From NCBI RefSeq assembly GCF_004217045.1, contig NZ_SGXM01000001.1:186001-250000 (forward strand): 64,000 nucleotides of DNA. The letters are read 5' to 3'. Under the pieces are notes generated by a model, which saw only the letters and a list, made by a program, of their open reading frames with translations, had not been told where the DNA came from and ran no database searches. This DNA is from Cupriavidus agavae (GTDB lineage: Bacteria; Pseudomonadota; Gammaproteobacteria; Burkholderiales; Burkholderiaceae). Position 1 is the stretch's first letter, and each line of letters starts with the position of its first letter. Shown piece after piece: positions 38,837-48,243 of this stretch. The translations under genes were made by a program, and so were the position numbers.

Positions 38837-40027
38837 TTGTTCGACTCAATTCTTGACTGGGCCGCCAACGGCCTTGCCAACTGGTCCTGGTGGGAGATCG
38901 TGATCTACACGCTCGTGATGACGCACATCACGATCGCGGGCGTGACCATCTTCCTGCACCGCTGCATGGCGCACCGGTCGCTGGACCTCCATCCGATCGC
39001 CCAGCACTTCTTCCGCTTCTGGCTCTGGATGACCACGGGCATGGTGACCAAGGAATGGACCGCCATCCACCGCAAGCACCACGCCAAGTGCGAGACCGAG
39101 GACGATCCGCACAGCCCGCAGACCCGCGGCATCCGCAAGGTGCTGCTGGAAGGCGCCGAGCTGTACCGCGCGGAGTCCAAGAACAAGGAAACCATCGCCA
39201 AGTTCGGCCATGGCACACCCAATGACTGGGTCGAGCGCAATGTGTACTCGCGCTTCGGCTGGCAGGGCGTGGGCCTGATGCTGATCATCGACCTGGCACT
39301 GTTCGGCGTGATCGGCATGACCGTGTGGGCCGTGCAGATGCTGTGGATTCCGATCCATGCCGCCGGCATCATCAATGGCCTGGGCCACTGGTGGGGGTAT
39401 CGCAACTACGATTGCGAGGATGCTTCGACCAATGTCTCGCCGTGGGGCTTCATCATCGGTGGCGAGGAACTGCACAACAACCACCACACGTATCCGACGT
39501 CGGCCAAGTTCTCGATCAAGTGGTACGAGATCGACGTGGGCTGGTGGTACATCCGCGCCATGCAGGCGGTAGGCCTGGCCAAGGTCAAGAAGACCCCGCC
39601 CAAGGCACGCCTGGTGGAAGCCCGCGAGGTCGACCACAACACGCTGGAAGCGATCATCGCCAACCGGTATGACGTGATGGCCCGCTACGCCAAGGCGCTG
39701 AAGGCCGCGTACCGCGAGGAAATGCTCAAGCACAAGGAAGGCGGCTCGCCGGAATACACGCACTACAAGCCGGCGCGCAAGTGGTTCCACCGCGAGGAAA
39801 TGAAGCTGGGCGCGCCGCAGCGCCAACAGCTCGCCACGATCACCGAGCAGAACAAGATGCTGCACACGTTCGTGGAAATGCGCCGCGAGCTGGCCGTGAT
39901 CTGGGGCCGCTCGAACATGACGCGCGAGCAACTGCTGGCCCAGTTGCAGGCATGGTGCCATCGCGCCGAAGCCAGTGGCATCCAGGCGCTGCAGGAGTTT
40001 TCGCTGCGCCTGCGCCGGTACGCCTGA
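38837..40027 (+). CDS. Membrane fatty-acid desaturase with C-terminal extension (396 aa)
   Basis: Di-iron acyl desaturase: the three His boxes are HRCMAH (HxxxxH), HRKHH and HNNHH, with membrane helices between. The start is TTG at 37-39 of the 38800 block, reading (M)FDSILDWAANGLANW, with a good GGAGAA site 6 nt upstream; an upstream ATG at 38780 has no site. After the desaturase core (about residue 260) comes a soluble, charged extension of about 130 residues ending LQAWCHRAEASGIQALQEFS. Probably introduces cis double bonds into phospholipid or CoA acyl chains. Confidence 0.93.
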   Translation: MFDSILDWAANGLANWSWWEIVIYTLVMTHITIAGVTIFLHRCMAHRSLDLHPIAQHFFRFWLWMTTGMVTKEWTAIHRKHHAKCETEDDPHSPQTRGIRKVLLEGAELYRAESKNKETIAKFGHGTPNDWVERNVYSRFGWQGVGLMLIIDLALFGVIGMTVWAVQMLWIPIHAAGIINGLGHWWGYRNYDCEDASTNVSPWGFIIGGEELHNNHHTYPTSAKFSIKWYEIDVGWWYIRAMQAVGLAKVKKTPPKARLVEAREVDHNTLEAIIANRYDVMARYAKALKAAYREEMLKHKEGGSPEYTHYKPARKWFHREEMKLGAPQRQQLATITEQNKMLHTFVEMRRELAVIWGRSNMTREQLLAQLQAWCHRAEASGIQALQEFSLRLRRYA

Positions 40028-40057
40028 TACAATCGGCGACACGCCCGTCATGGCTAC

Positions 40058-40082
40058 AAAGCCCCGCCCCGTGCGGGGCTTT
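40058..40082 (+). terminator. Intrinsic terminator after the desaturase gene
   Basis: 10-bp stem AAAGCCCCGC/GCGGGGCTTT, 5-nt loop, followed by TTGTTGTT. Confidence 0.88.
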
Positions 40083-40174
40083 TTGTTGTTGGCTTTCGCT
40101 CCCCATGTTGCTGGCAATAGACCGCGTGAGGCAAAGCGCGGCGGCACTGGGTGCCCCGAGGAGTACGTGAAGAG

Positions 40175-41329
40175 ATGACCCCACAGACCATCAAGACCGT
40201 CGAGTTCGAGAAGCCGAACCTGACGGATGCCCAGAGCGCCGCCGGCGGAAGCTGCGTGGCGCATGCGTGGGCCAAGGTGCCCCCGGCACTGACCCCCGAC
40301 GAACGATCGGCGCTCAAGGATCGCATCCGCAGGCTGCTCAAGGAGCGCAACGCGGTGCTGGTGGCGCACTACTACGTCGATGCCGACCTGCAGGACCTGG
40401 CCGAGGAAACGGGCGGATGCGTGTCCGACTCGCTCGAAATGGCCCGCTTTGGCCGCGATCACGCGGCGCAGACGCTGGTGGTGGCCGGGGTGCGCTTCAT
40501 GGGCGAGACCGCCAAGATCCTGAGCCCCGAGAAGACGATCCTGATGCCCGATCTCGACGCGACCTGCTCGCTCGACCTGGGCTGCCCGGCTGACGACTTC
40601 TCGGCATTCTGCGATGCCCACCCGGACCGCACCGTGGTGGTCTACGCCAATACCAGCGCCGCCGTGAAGGCACGCGCGGACTGGATGGTGACATCGAGCA
40701 TCGGCCTGAAGATCGTCCAGCACCTGCACGCGCAGGGCAAGAAGATCCTGTGGGCGCCGGACAAACACCTTGGCAGCTACATCCAGAAGGAAACCGGCGC
40801 CGACATGCTGCTGTGGCAGGGCTCCTGCCTGGTGCACGACGAGTTCAAGGGCATCGAACTCGACCTGCTGCGCCGCGAGCATCCGAAGGCGAAAATCCTG
40901 GTGCATCCGGAATCGCCCGCCAACGTGGTGGAGCAGGCCGACGTGATCGGCTCGACCAGCCAGCTGATCGCCGCCGCCCAGGAACTGGACGCCAACGAAT
41001 TCATCGTGGCCACCGACAACGGCATCCTGCACAAGATGCGGATGGCCGCGCCGGGCAAGGTATTCATTGAGGCGCCTACCGCCGGCAACAGCGCCACCTG
41101 CAAGAGCTGCGCGCACTGCCCGTGGATGGCCATGAACGCGCTGACCAACCTGGCCGAAGTGCTGGAGACGGGCCGCAACGAAATCCACGTCGATCCCGTC
41201 ATCGGCCGGCAGGCCGTGGTCTGCATCGACCGCATGCTTGACTTCGCCGCGCAGCAGAAAGCCAGGGTGCGCCCCGCCGCCGACCTCGCCGCCGAGGGCG
41301 CGCTGTTCCAGGGAGTGGGTCCGGCATGA
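40175..41329 (+). CDS. nadA: Quinolinate synthase A (384 aa)
   Basis: [4Fe-4S] enzyme condensing iminoaspartate and DHAP to quinolinate in NAD synthesis. [36 protein letters not shown] and the Cys-rich [17 protein letters not shown] segment match the family. Start [11 protein letters not shown] at 40175, with a GAAGAG site close by. Forms a coupled operon with nadC (ATGA overlap); nadB is convergent downstream. Confidence 0.97.
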   Translation: MTPQTIKTVEFEKPNLTDAQSAAGGSCVAHAWAKVPPALTPDERSALKDRIRRLLKERNAVLVAHYYVDADLQDLAEETGGCVSDSLEMARFGRDHAAQTLVVAGVRFMGETAKILSPEKTILMPDLDATCSLDLGCPADDFSAFCDAHPDRTVVVYANTSAAVKARADWMVTSSIGLKIVQHLHAQGKKILWAPDKHLGSYIQKETGADMLLWQGSCLVHDEFKGIELDLLRREHPKAKILVHPESPANVVEQADVIGSTSQLIAAAQELDANEFIVATDNGILHKMRMAAPGKVFIEAPTAGNSATCKSCAHCPWMAMNALTNLAEVLETGRNEIHVDPVIGRQAVVCIDRMLDFAAQQKARVRPAADLAAEGALFQGVGPA

Positions 41330-42189
41330 GCGTGAACGCGATTTTCGACAGCTACGGCCCCGCGCTGGCGGCAGCGCTGGAAGCGAACGTCAAGGCGGCG
41401 ATTGCCGAGGATGTGGGCACCGGCGACCTGACCGGCCTGCTGGTGCCGGCCGACAAGCCGGTGCAGGCGCGCGTGATCGTGCGCGAGTCGGCGGTGCTGT
41501 GCGGGCGGCCATGGTTCGAGGCCTCGATGCGCGCCGTGGACGAACAGCTACGTGTGACGTGGCGCCAGCAAGAAGGCGCGCGGATACAGGCCGACGACGT
41601 GGTGTGCGAGATCGCCGGCCCGGCGCGCGCACTGCTGACGGCGGAGCGGCCGTCGCTGAACTTCCTGCAGTTGCTCTCGGGCGTGGCCACGGCCACGCGC
41701 CGCTACGCCGACCTGATCGCCGACACCCGGGCGCGCGTGCTCGATACGCGCAAGACGCTGCCCGGTCTGCGGCTGGCGCAGAAGTACGCGGTCAGGGTGG
41801 GCGGCGGCGAGAACCAGCGGCTGGCGCTCTATGACGGCATCCTGATCAAGGAAAACCATATCGCCGCCGCGGGCAGCATCACCGCCGCCGTGCAGGCGGC
41901 GCTGGCGCTGGGCACCGACGCGTCGATCCAGGTCGAGGTCGAGTCGATCGCCGAGTTGCGCGAAGCGCTGGAGGCGGGTGCAAAGTCCATCCTGATCGAT
42001 AACTTCACCGTGCCGATGATGCGCGAAGCCGTGGCGGTCAACGCCGGGCGCGCGCTGCTGGAGGTATCGGGCGGCGTGAACTCCGAGACGATCCGCGAGT
42101 TCGCCGAGACCGGTGTGGACCGGATCTCGGTGGGCGCGCTGACGAAGGATGTCAGGGCGACCGATTATTCGCTGCGGGTGATCGGGTAG
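41326..42189 (+). CDS. nadC: Nicotinate-nucleotide pyrophosphorylase, carboxylating (287 aa)
   Basis: Quinolinate phosphoribosyltransferase giving nicotinate mononucleotide. [40 protein letters not shown] and [20 protein letters not shown] are diagnostic, with [13 protein letters not shown] later. Overlaps nadA by 4 nt and ends 13 nt before the nadB stop on the opposite strand. Confidence 0.97.
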   Translation: MSVNAIFDSYGPALAAALEANVKAAIAEDVGTGDLTGLLVPADKPVQARVIVRESAVLCGRPWFEASMRAVDEQLRVTWRQQEGARIQADDVVCEIAGPARALLTAERPSLNFLQLLSGVATATRRYADLIADTRARVLDTRKTLPGLRLAQKYAVRVGGGENQRLALYDGILIKENHIAAAGSITAAVQAALALGTDASIQVEVESIAELREALEAGAKSILIDNFTVPMMREAVAVNAGRALLEVSGGVNSETIREFAETGVDRISVGALTKDVRATDYSLRVIG

Positions 42190-42202
42190 GGGGCTGCGGC
42201 GC

Positions 42203-43792
42203 CTACCGCCTGGCGCGGGCCGGCCGCAGCACGGTCGGCAGCGCCTTCGGCAGTGTTTCCGGATAGTCGCGGCTGAAATGCAGTCCGCGGCTCTCATGCC
42301 TGGAATAGGCGCTTTCCACGATCATCGACGCCACTTCCACGAGGTTGCGCAGTTCCAACAGGTCGCGCGTGACACGGAAGTTCGCGTAGTACTCGGCGAT
42401 TTCCTCGCGTAGCAGGCCGATTCGATGCTGGGCGCGTTCCAGCCGCTTGTCGGTGCGTACGATCCCGACGTAATTCCACATCATCCGGCGCAACTCGTCC
42501 CAGTTGTGCGACACCACCACTTCCTCGTCGGCATCGGACACGCGGCTTTCGTCCCACGCGGGCAGGCGGATGTCTGGCGCGCCGGCCTTGCCATGGGCAG
42601 CGATGTCGGCGGCGGCCGCCTGGCCGATCACCATGCATTCGAGCAGCGAGTTCGACGCCAGCCGGTTGGCGCCGTGCAGGCCCGTGCAGCCGGTCTCGCC
42701 CACCGCATACAGGTTGCCGATGTCGGTGCGTCCGGCCGTGTCGGTGACCACGCCGCCGCAGGTGTAGTGCGCGGCCGGTACCACCGGAATTGGCTGTTTT
42801 GTGATGTCGATGCCGAGTTCCAGGCAGCGCGCATGGATTGTCGGGAAGTGTTCCCTGAGGAAGGCTTCGGGCTGGTGCGTGATGTCGAGATAGACGCAGT
42901 CGAGGCCGCGCTTCTTCATCTCGAAATCGATTGCACGTGCCACCACATCGCGCGGCGCCAGCTCGGCGCGCTCGTCGTGGGCCGGCATGAAACGCGTGCC
43001 GTCCGGCAGCTTGAGCAGGCCGCCTTCGCCGCGCACGGCTTCGGAAATCAGGAAAGACTTGGCGTAGGGGTGGTAGAGGCAGGTCGGGTGGAACTGGATG
43101 AATTCCATGTTGGCCACCCGGCAGCCGGCGCGCCACGCCATGGCGATGCCGTCGCCGGTGGCCGTGTCGGGGTTGGTCGTATACAGGTAGACCTTGCCGG
43201 CGCCGCCAGCGGCAAGCACGGTCTGCGTGGCCGTCATCGTGCGGACTTCGTCGGTGGCGGCGTCGAGCACGTAGAGGCCGTAGCAACGGTGGCCGGGCAG
43301 CCCCAGCTTGGCCGACGTGATCAGGTCGATGGCGAACTGGTCTTCAAGGATCGTGATGTTCGGATGCTGGCGTGCCTGCTCGGCCAGCGTGGTCACCACG
43401 GCATGGCCCGTCGCGTCGGCGGCATGGATGATGCGCCGGCGGCTGTGGCCACCTTCGCGGGTCAGGTGGAAGCCCAGTTCGGCCTCGGCGTCGCGGGTAA
43501 ATGGCACGCCCCGGTCGATCAGCCACTGGATCGCCTCGCGGCCGTGCTCGACAATGTAGCGCGTGGCTTCCTCGTCACAGAGCCCGGCGCCGGCAACCAG
43601 GGTGTCCTGCGTGTGTTCGTCGTGGCTGTCGCCCGAGTCGAGCACCGCTGCGATGCCGCCCTGTGCCCAGTCGCTCGCCCCGGCGGTCATGCTGCGTTTG
43701 CTGAGGATGACCACCTTGTGGGTATCGGCCAACTGCAGCGCGACGGTAAGGCCGGCCAGACCGCTGCCGACGATCGCGACATCGAAGTTCAT
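42203..43792 (-). CDS. nadB: L-aspartate oxidase (529 aa)
   Basis: FAD enzyme oxidising L-aspartate to iminoaspartate, the NadA substrate. The FAD-binding start [49 protein letters not shown]-like [14 protein letters not shown] and [15 protein letters not shown] motifs are clear. Start MNFDVAIVG at 43792. Convergent to nadAC, so all three quinolinate genes are together but on two transcripts. Confidence 0.97.
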   Translation of the reverse strand: MNFDVAIVGSGLAGLTVALQLADTHKVVILSKRSMTAGASDWAQGGIAAVLDSGDSHDEHTQDTLVAGAGLCDEEATRYIVEHGREAIQWLIDRGVPFTRDAEAELGFHLTREGGHSRRRIIHAADATGHAVVTTLAEQARQHPNITILEDQFAIDLITSAKLGLPGHRCYGLYVLDAATDEVRTMTATQTVLAAGGAGKVYLYTTNPDTATGDGIAMAWRAGCRVANMEFIQFHPTCLYHPYAKSFLISEAVRGEGGLLKLPDGTRFMPAHDERAELAPRDVVARAIDFEMKKRGLDCVYLDITHQPEAFLREHFPTIHARCLELGIDITKQPIPVVPAAHYTCGGVVTDTAGRTDIGNLYAVGETGCTGLHGANRLASNSLLECMVIGQAAAADIAAHGKAGAPDIRLPAWDESRVSDADEEVVVSHNWDELRRMMWNYVGIVRTDKRLERAQHRIGLLREEIAEYYANFRVTRDLLELRNLVEVASMIVESAYSRHESRGLHFSRDYPETLPKALPTVLRPARARR

Positions 43793-43928
43793 GGTGCAGG
43801 GGGTCGCCAGAAGGCGAGGGGGCGTGTGGGGACCGGGAAGTCTACACCCGACTGCCACAATCCTGACATCTTTCCCTTGTACGACAAGGGTCTGCGGGGC
43901 GGAAGACCTGCGGGCGCCCCAAAAGCAA

Positions 43929-43952
43929 AAAGCCTCGCAAAGGCGAGGCTTT
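43929..43952. terminator. Intrinsic terminator after rpmB-rpmG
   Basis: 10-bp stem AAAGCCTCGC/GCGAGGCTTT, loop AAAG. On the minus strand a TTTTTGCTTTT tract follows, ending the ribosomal protein transcript. Confidence 0.9.
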
Positions 43953-43973
43953 CGGCTGAAATCCAGGGATCAA

Positions 43974-44144
43974 TTACTTGATCTTGGTTTCCTTGTAAGG
44001 CACGTGCTTGCGGGCGACGGGATCGAACTTCGAGATCTCCATCTTTTCCGGCATGGTGCGCTTGTTCTTGGTGGTCGTGTAGAAATGACCCGTACCTGCG
44101 GTCGATTCCAGCTTGATCTTGTCGCGTCCGCCTTTGCTGGCCAT
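43974..44144 (-). CDS. rpmG: 50S ribosomal protein L33 (56 aa)
   Basis: Begins [20 protein letters not shown], then [10 protein letters not shown] and ends [11 protein letters not shown]; the standard short L33 without the Cys zinc ribbon. Follows rpmB by 13 nt. TAGGAGTACG precedes the ATG. Confidence 0.97.
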
Positions 44145-44157
44145 AACGTACTCCTAA

Positions 44158-44391
44158 TTAGACTTCGCCACGTGCGCGCAGGTCTGCGAGCACGGAGTCG
44201 ATGCCTTTCTTGTCGATCAGGCGCAGACCGGCGTTCGAGACGCGCAGGCTCACCCAGCGGTTTTCCGATTCAACGAAGAAGCGGCGGTTCTGCAGATTGG
44301 GCAGAAAGCGGCGCTTGGTCTTGTTGTTTGCGTGGGAAACGTTGTTGCCGACCATCGGCGCTTTCCCGGTCACTTGACAGACGCGTGCCAT
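44158..44391 (-). CDS. rpmB: 50S ribosomal protein L28 (77 aa)
   Basis: [20 protein letters not shown] and [21 protein letters not shown] identify L28. AGGAGTGCTTC precedes the ATG. First gene of the rpmB-rpmG operon. Confidence 0.98.
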   Translation of the reverse strand: MARVCQVTGKAPMVGNNVSHANNKTKRRFLPNLQNRRFFVESENRWVSLRVSNAGLRLIDKKGIDSVLADLRARGEV

Positions 44392-44720
44392 GAAGCACTC
44401 CTAAATCTTATTCGTGGACAATGTTCGCAACAGATCAACAAAAGGCGCGCGGGCCCGGACTGCAGCGGATTGGTATTTCAGCAAGACGAACATTATAGAC
44501 CGGAAACGAGCGGCGAATCAATGCCTTCCGAGAGGATCGGAAGGGTGATGTTGCGCGGTGCCGCCTGCGTCACGTGGTATTGACGCGTCGGAAGCCGGTC
44601 CTGCTCAGGCTTGTCGCGGATGCTGCGATGCGGGCCACACTGTAATGGGGCGGACGGCCGATGTCCAGCGCGGGGTCACCGGAGTCGCATACAATGGCGG
44701 CTGTTGACCGGTTGACTCAC
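44392..44720. other. rpmB / FKBP divergent intergenic region
   Basis: This 329-bp gap holds the rpmB promoter and, on the plus strand, TACAAT at 44690-44695 as a possible -10 for the FKBP gene (no good -35 seen). Nothing else is recognised. Confidence 0.5.
44492..44521 (-). promoter_or_regulatory. Promoter of rpmB-rpmG
   Basis: Minus strand TTGATT (44521-44516), 18-nt spacer, TATAAT (44497-44492); predicted leader about 95 nt. Confidence 0.65.
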
Positions 44721-45197
44721 ATGACTCTGCAAACTTCTGCGCCCGCCTTGACCGGGCGCAAGACCGTCCAGGCCGATTCCTTCCTGACGCTTCATTACAG
44801 CATCGCCCTCGAGAACGGCACCGAGGTCGTCAGTACCTTCGAGGAGAAGCCGGCCACGCTGCTGCTGGGCCAGGGCCAGATGGCGCCCACGCTCGAACAG
44901 GCGCTGCTCGGCATGCCCGAGGGCGAGCGCATGACCTACCGCCTGGCGCCGGAACTGGCGTTCGGCCCGCGCAATCCCGAACTGCTGCAGTGGGTCTCGC
45001 TGGCCACGCTGCGCGAGAACAGCTCGTTCGAAGAGGAATACACGCCCGGCGATCTCGTCGAATTCAATGCGCCCGGCGGCGGCAAGTACGCCGGCGTGCT
45101 CAAGGAATACGGCGACACCGCGGCACTCTTCGACTTCAACCACCCCCTGGCCGGACAGACAATCCTGTTCGACGTCCAGTTGATCGGAATTCTCTGA
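44721..45197 (+). CDS. FKBP-type peptidyl-prolyl isomerase, SlpA-like (158 aa)
   Basis: SlyD/SlpA-type FKBP with the insert-in-flap domain: [35 protein letters not shown], then [18 protein letters not shown]. It lacks the metal-binding tail of SlyD. The ATG at 44721 fits the -10 at 44690; an upstream in-frame ATG would lie inside that -10. Overlaps ispH by 1 nt (TGATG). A slpA-ispH pairing is typical in proteobacteria. Confidence 0.9.
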   Translation: MTLQTSAPALTGRKTVQADSFLTLHYSIALENGTEVVSTFEEKPATLLLGQGQMAPTLEQALLGMPEGERMTYRLAPELAFGPRNPELLQWVSLATLRENSSFEEEYTPGDLVEFNAPGGGKYAGVLKEYGDTAALFDFNHPLAGQTILFDVQLIGIL

Positions 45198-46183
45198 TGT
45201 CCGCCGTGGCGATGGAACGCAGCATGACCGATATCACTACCTCCGCCGACGCGGAGATCCTGATGGCCCAGCCGCGCGGGTTCTGCGCGGGCGTGGATCG
45301 CGCCATCGAGATCGTCGAGCGGGCGCTGACGCTGTTCGGCGCGCCGATCTACGTGCGCCACGAGATCGTGCACAACGCCTACGTGGTGGCCGACCTGCGC
45401 AAGAAGGGTGCGATCTTCATCGACGAGCTCGAGGAAGTGCCCGCCGGCTCGACCGTCATCTTCAGCGCGCACGGCGTGTCGAAGGAGGTGCGCGCCGATG
45501 CGACGCAGCGCGGCCTGACCGTGTTCGACGCCACCTGCCCGCTGGTGACCAAGGTGCACGTCGAGGTGGGCAAGATGCGCGCCGAAGGCTGCGAGATCAT
45601 CATGATCGGCCACAAGGGCCACCCCGAGGTGGAAGGCACCATGGGGCAGTCCGAAGCCGGCATGCTGCTGGTGGAATCGGTCGAGGATGTGCAGACGCTG
45701 GTCGTGGCCGATCCGGCCCAGCTGGCCTATGTCACGCAGACCACGCTGTCGGTGGACGAGACCGCCGAGATCGTGGCCGCGCTCAAGGCGCGCTTCCCGC
45801 TGATCCGCGAGCCCAAGAAGCAGGACATCTGCTATGCCACGCAGAACCGCCAGGATGCCGTGAAGTTCATGGTGCCGCAGGTGGAGGTGGTGATCGTGGT
45901 GGGCAGCCCGAACAGTTCGAACTCGAACCGGCTGCGCGAACTGGCGGACCGCCTGGGCGTGCCGGCCTACATGGTCGACGATCCGGACCAGCTCAAGCCC
46001 GAGTGGGTGGCCGGCAAGCGCCGCATCGGCCTGACGGCTGGCGCGTCGGCGCCCGAGGCGCTGGCGCAGGCCATCGTCGAGCGGCTGCGCACCTTCGGCG
46101 TGAAGTCGGTGCGCGCGCTCGAAGGCGTCGAGGAGAACATGTCGTTCCCGCTGCCGCGCGGCCTGGCCAACGTGACGGCCTGA
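45197..46183 (+). CDS. ispH: 4-hydroxy-3-methylbut-2-enyl diphosphate reductase (328 aa)
   Basis: [4Fe-4S] enzyme for the last MEP-pathway step to IPP and DMAPP. The three cluster Cys lie in [32 protein letters not shown] and [22 protein letters not shown] and [14 protein letters not shown] are also present. Start [12 protein letters not shown] at 45197 by overlap with the FKBP stop; a second Met at residue 10 is possible. A terminator follows at 46210. Confidence 0.97.
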   Translation: MSAVAMERSMTDITTSADAEILMAQPRGFCAGVDRAIEIVERALTLFGAPIYVRHEIVHNAYVVADLRKKGAIFIDELEEVPAGSTVIFSAHGVSKEVRADATQRGLTVFDATCPLVTKVHVEVGKMRAEGCEIIMIGHKGHPEVEGTMGQSEAGMLLVESVEDVQTLVVADPAQLAYVTQTTLSVDETAEIVAALKARFPLIREPKKQDICYATQNRQDAVKFMVPQVEVVIVVGSPNSSNSNRLRELADRLGVPAYMVDDPDQLKPEWVAGKRRIGLTAGASAPEALAQAIVERLRTFGVKSVRALEGVEENMSFPLPRGLANVTA

Positions 46184-46209
46184 CGCCTGCCACCCTCGGC
46201 AGGACCCCG

Positions 46210-46240
46210 AACGCCGCTGGCTCGCCCCAGCGGCGTTTTT
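46210..46240 (+). terminator. Intrinsic terminator after ispH
   Basis: 11-bp stem AACGCCGCTGG/CCAGCGGCGTT, 6-nt loop, then TTT; 27 nt past the ispH stop. Confidence 0.88.
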
Positions 46241-46605
46241 CTTTGGTGCCGCACCGCCCTGGTGCGCGGCCGGAATACCCCTTCAGCAAGTATGGCCGTG
46301 CGTTGGAAACGTGCGTCCGACCCTCCCGCTGCCCGCCAACCCGCATGCCAATGCGAGGCTTTCCAGATAATCAAGGGAATTACCATGTGCTACGCCGGAG
46401 AAAATCAGGGTAATCCCGGAGAGTGGGGTTTTCCCTATTATGGTGCGGCGTAACATTCTGCACATTAGAGTTAGTGCTCGGGATTTGAAATGAAATGCCT
46501 AATTAATAGCGTGGCATTAAGGGTGGCGCCGGAGAGCCTTATGCCGTGGCGTAAGCGCCTCTGCAGGCGCTGCGGGCACGATTCTTGAAAGGGAAGGAGA
46601 CGGGT

Positions 46606-46669
46606 CCGCCAATTGGGCTTTGATTGCCCCAATCTGTGCATTGGGGAAATTCCCTAGCTCAATTGGTGG
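46606..46669 (+). other. Nested inverted repeat upstream of the liv promoter
   Basis: Outer arms 46606-46618 (CCGCCAATTGGGC) and 46657-46669 (GCTCAATTGGTGG) pair over 13 bp with two G-U wobbles. Inside is a 7-bp hairpin CCCCAAT/ATTGGGG (46627-46646), which competes with GGG-AAATT-CCC (46644-46654). It may be an unannotated structured RNA or paired binding sites (two inverted CCAATTG boxes) for a regulator. Confidence 0.5.
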
Positions 46670-46698
46670 GTAAAAGGTTCAGGTTGTTGCGTCGCGTA

Positions 46699-46726
46699 TT
46701 GCATCCGCAAAGAAAGGGGATACAAT
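46699..46726 (+). promoter_or_regulatory. Predicted promoter of livKHMGF
   Basis: TTGCAT (46699-46704), 16-nt spacer, TACAAT (46721-46726); predicted start near 46733, giving a leader of about 92 nt. Confidence 0.65.
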
Positions 46727-46732
46727 GCGCGC

Positions 46733-46747
46733 GTTTCAAATTGAAAC
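46733..46747. promoter_or_regulatory. Operator-like perfect palindrome at the liv transcription start
   Basis: GTTTCAA-A-TTGAAAC, 7-bp perfect inverted repeat with a 1-nt centre, placed exactly where the livK transcript should begin. Position suits repression; the binding protein is unknown. Confidence 0.5.
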
Positions 46748-46762
46748 TAAACAAAGGCGGTC

Positions 46763-46803
46763 CAGGGATTACGTCCGGGAGGCGTAACTAAAACCCTGTT
46801 TTT
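46763..46803 (+). terminator. Possible attenuator hairpin in the livK leader
   Basis: CAGGG/CCCTG and TTACG/CGTAA form a two-part stem with an asymmetric internal loop, followed by TTTTT, ending about 20 nt before the livK ATG. Weak stem; no leucine- or valine-rich leader ORF precedes it. Confidence 0.35.
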
Positions 46804-46824
46804 GTGAATCCTAGGAGATCACTC

Positions 46825-48027
46825 ATGCAATTCACGTTTGCCAAGATTCTGCCGATCGCGGCCGCTGTGGCGCTGGTCGCTGCATGTGGCAAGAAAGAAG
46901 AAAAGCCGGCGGATACGGCAGCATCCGCACCGGCAGCCGCGGCGCCCGCCGCCGCCGGTGGTGACGTCGTCGTCAAGATCGGCCACGCTGCGCCGCTGAC
47001 CGGCGGCATCGCCCACCTTGGCAAGGACAACGAGAACGGCGCTCGCCTGGCCGTCGAGGAAGTGAACAAGGCCGGCCTTGAGGTCGGTGGCAAGAAGATC
47101 AAGCTGGAACTGGTTGGCGAAGACGACGCCGCCGATCCGAAGACGGGTACCGCCGTGGCCCAGAAGCTCGTGGACGCCAAGGTCGTGGCCGTGGTGGGTC
47201 ACCTGAACTCGGGCGTCTCGATCCCGGCCTCGAAGATCTACAGCGATGCCGGCATCGTGCAGATCTCGCCGTCGTCGACCAACCCCGACTACACGAAGCA
47301 GGGCTTCAAGACCACGTACCGCGTGGTGGCCACCGACGCCCAGCAGGGTCCGGCACTGGCCAACTACGCCGCCAAGAGCCTGAACGCCAAGAGCGTGGCC
47401 ATCGTCGACGATGCCACCGCCTACGGCAAGGGCCTGGCCGACGAGTTCGAGAAGACCGCCAAGGCGGCCGGCGTGAACGTGGTGGCGCGTGAAGCCACCA
47501 ACGACAAGGCCACCGACTTCAAGGCCATTCTGACCAAGATCAAGGGCAAGAAGCCGGACGTCATCATGTTCGGCGGCATGGACGCCACTGGCGGCCCGTT
47601 CACCAAGCAGGCCAAGGAACTGGGCATCGGCTCGAAGATCGTGGGCGGCGACGGCGTCTGCACGGACAAGGTGGCCGAACTGGCCGGCGACGCCGTGACG
47701 AACCTGATCTGCTCGGAAGCAGGCCTGGCCCTGTCGAAGATGGAGAACGGCGCCGACTTCCAGAAGCGCTACCAGGCTCGCTTCAACGCCCCGGTGCAGA
47801 TCTACGCACCGTTCACCTATGACGCCGTCATGGTGATCGTGGATGCCATGAAGCGCGCCAACTCGGCCGAACCGGCAGCCATCCTGGCCGAAATGCCCAA
47901 GACGAACTACAAGGGCGTGATCGGCAACATCGCCTTCGACGAGAAGGGCGACATGAAGGAAGGCACCATCACGCTGTACGAGTACAAGGACAAGAAGAAG
48001 TCCGTCCTCGACGTCGTGAAGATGTAA
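46825..48027 (+). CDS. livK: Branched-chain amino acid ABC transporter, substrate-binding lipoprotein (400 aa)
   Basis: Type-I periplasmic binding protein. Signal MQFTFAKILPIAAAVALVAAC with a lipobox (LVAAC) gives lipid attachment at Cys21, then a flexible Ala/Pro linker, then the LIVBP core: KIGHAAPLTGGIAHLGKDNENGARLAVEEVN, VGHLNSGVSIPASKIY, PSSTNPDYT, VAIVDDATAYGKGLADEF. TAGGAGA precedes the ATG. Followed by a terminator before livH, so it is probably made in excess over the membrane parts. Ligand among Leu/Ile/Val or related amino acids is inferred from the operon type. Confidence 0.95.
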   Translation: MQFTFAKILPIAAAVALVAACGKKEEKPADTAASAPAAAAPAAAGGDVVVKIGHAAPLTGGIAHLGKDNENGARLAVEEVNKAGLEVGGKKIKLELVGEDDAADPKTGTAVAQKLVDAKVVAVVGHLNSGVSIPASKIYSDAGIVQISPSSTNPDYTKQGFKTTYRVVATDAQQGPALANYAAKSLNAKSVAIVDDATAYGKGLADEFEKTAKAAGVNVVAREATNDKATDFKAILTKIKGKKPDVIMFGGMDATGGPFTKQAKELGIGSKIVGGDGVCTDKVAELAGDAVTNLICSEAGLALSKMENGADFQKRYQARFNAPVQIYAPFTYDAVMVIVDAMKRANSAEPAAILAEMPKTNYKGVIGNIAFDEKGDMKEGTITLYEYKDKKKSVLDVVKM

Positions 48028-48049
48028 TCCGGGCTTACCGGCCCACCTG

Positions 48050-48086
48050 AACGGCACCGTGATGACATTGCGGTGCCGTTCTTTTT
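48050..48086 (+). terminator. Intercistronic terminator between livK and livH
   Basis: 10-bp stem AACGGCACCG/CGGTGCCGTT, 11-nt loop, then CTTTTT. It sits inside the liv gene set and should let only a fraction of transcripts reach livHMGF. Confidence 0.85.
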
Positions 48087-48243
48087 AGTCTCGCCAACGT
48101 GTCATCGGCATCCTTACCATGGATGGAACAGGGCGGGCAGCACACCAGCAACTGACTACCAACCTACCCTTACCATTCACATTACGTCCCTTCCACGGCA
48201 TCCACACCATGCCGGCCGGACTGGGGCCGAAGCAGGAGTTTTC

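Larger units (their letters stand above)
46184..46824. other. Long AT-richer intergenic region upstream of the liv operon
   Basis: At 641 bp this is the longest non-coding stretch in the window, and from about 46370 it is clearly less G/C-rich than its surroundings. It contains the ispH terminator, a nested inverted repeat (46606-46669), a promoter (46699-46726), a 15-bp palindrome at the predicted start (46733-46747) and a hairpin close to livK. Open frames of about 60 codons on both strands around 46262-46465 lack ribosome sites and third-position bias. Confidence 0.6.

Noticed and set aside
46262-46465. Two short ORFs (63 and 60 codons) upstream of liv
   Set aside because: No ribosome binding site, no codon bias, opposite-strand overlap and no similarity.
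46500-46610. Known riboswitch (glycine, TPP, cobalamin, c-di-GMP) in the liv upstream region
   Set aside because: Small motifs such as GGAGAG are present, but none of the conserved cores could be assembled.
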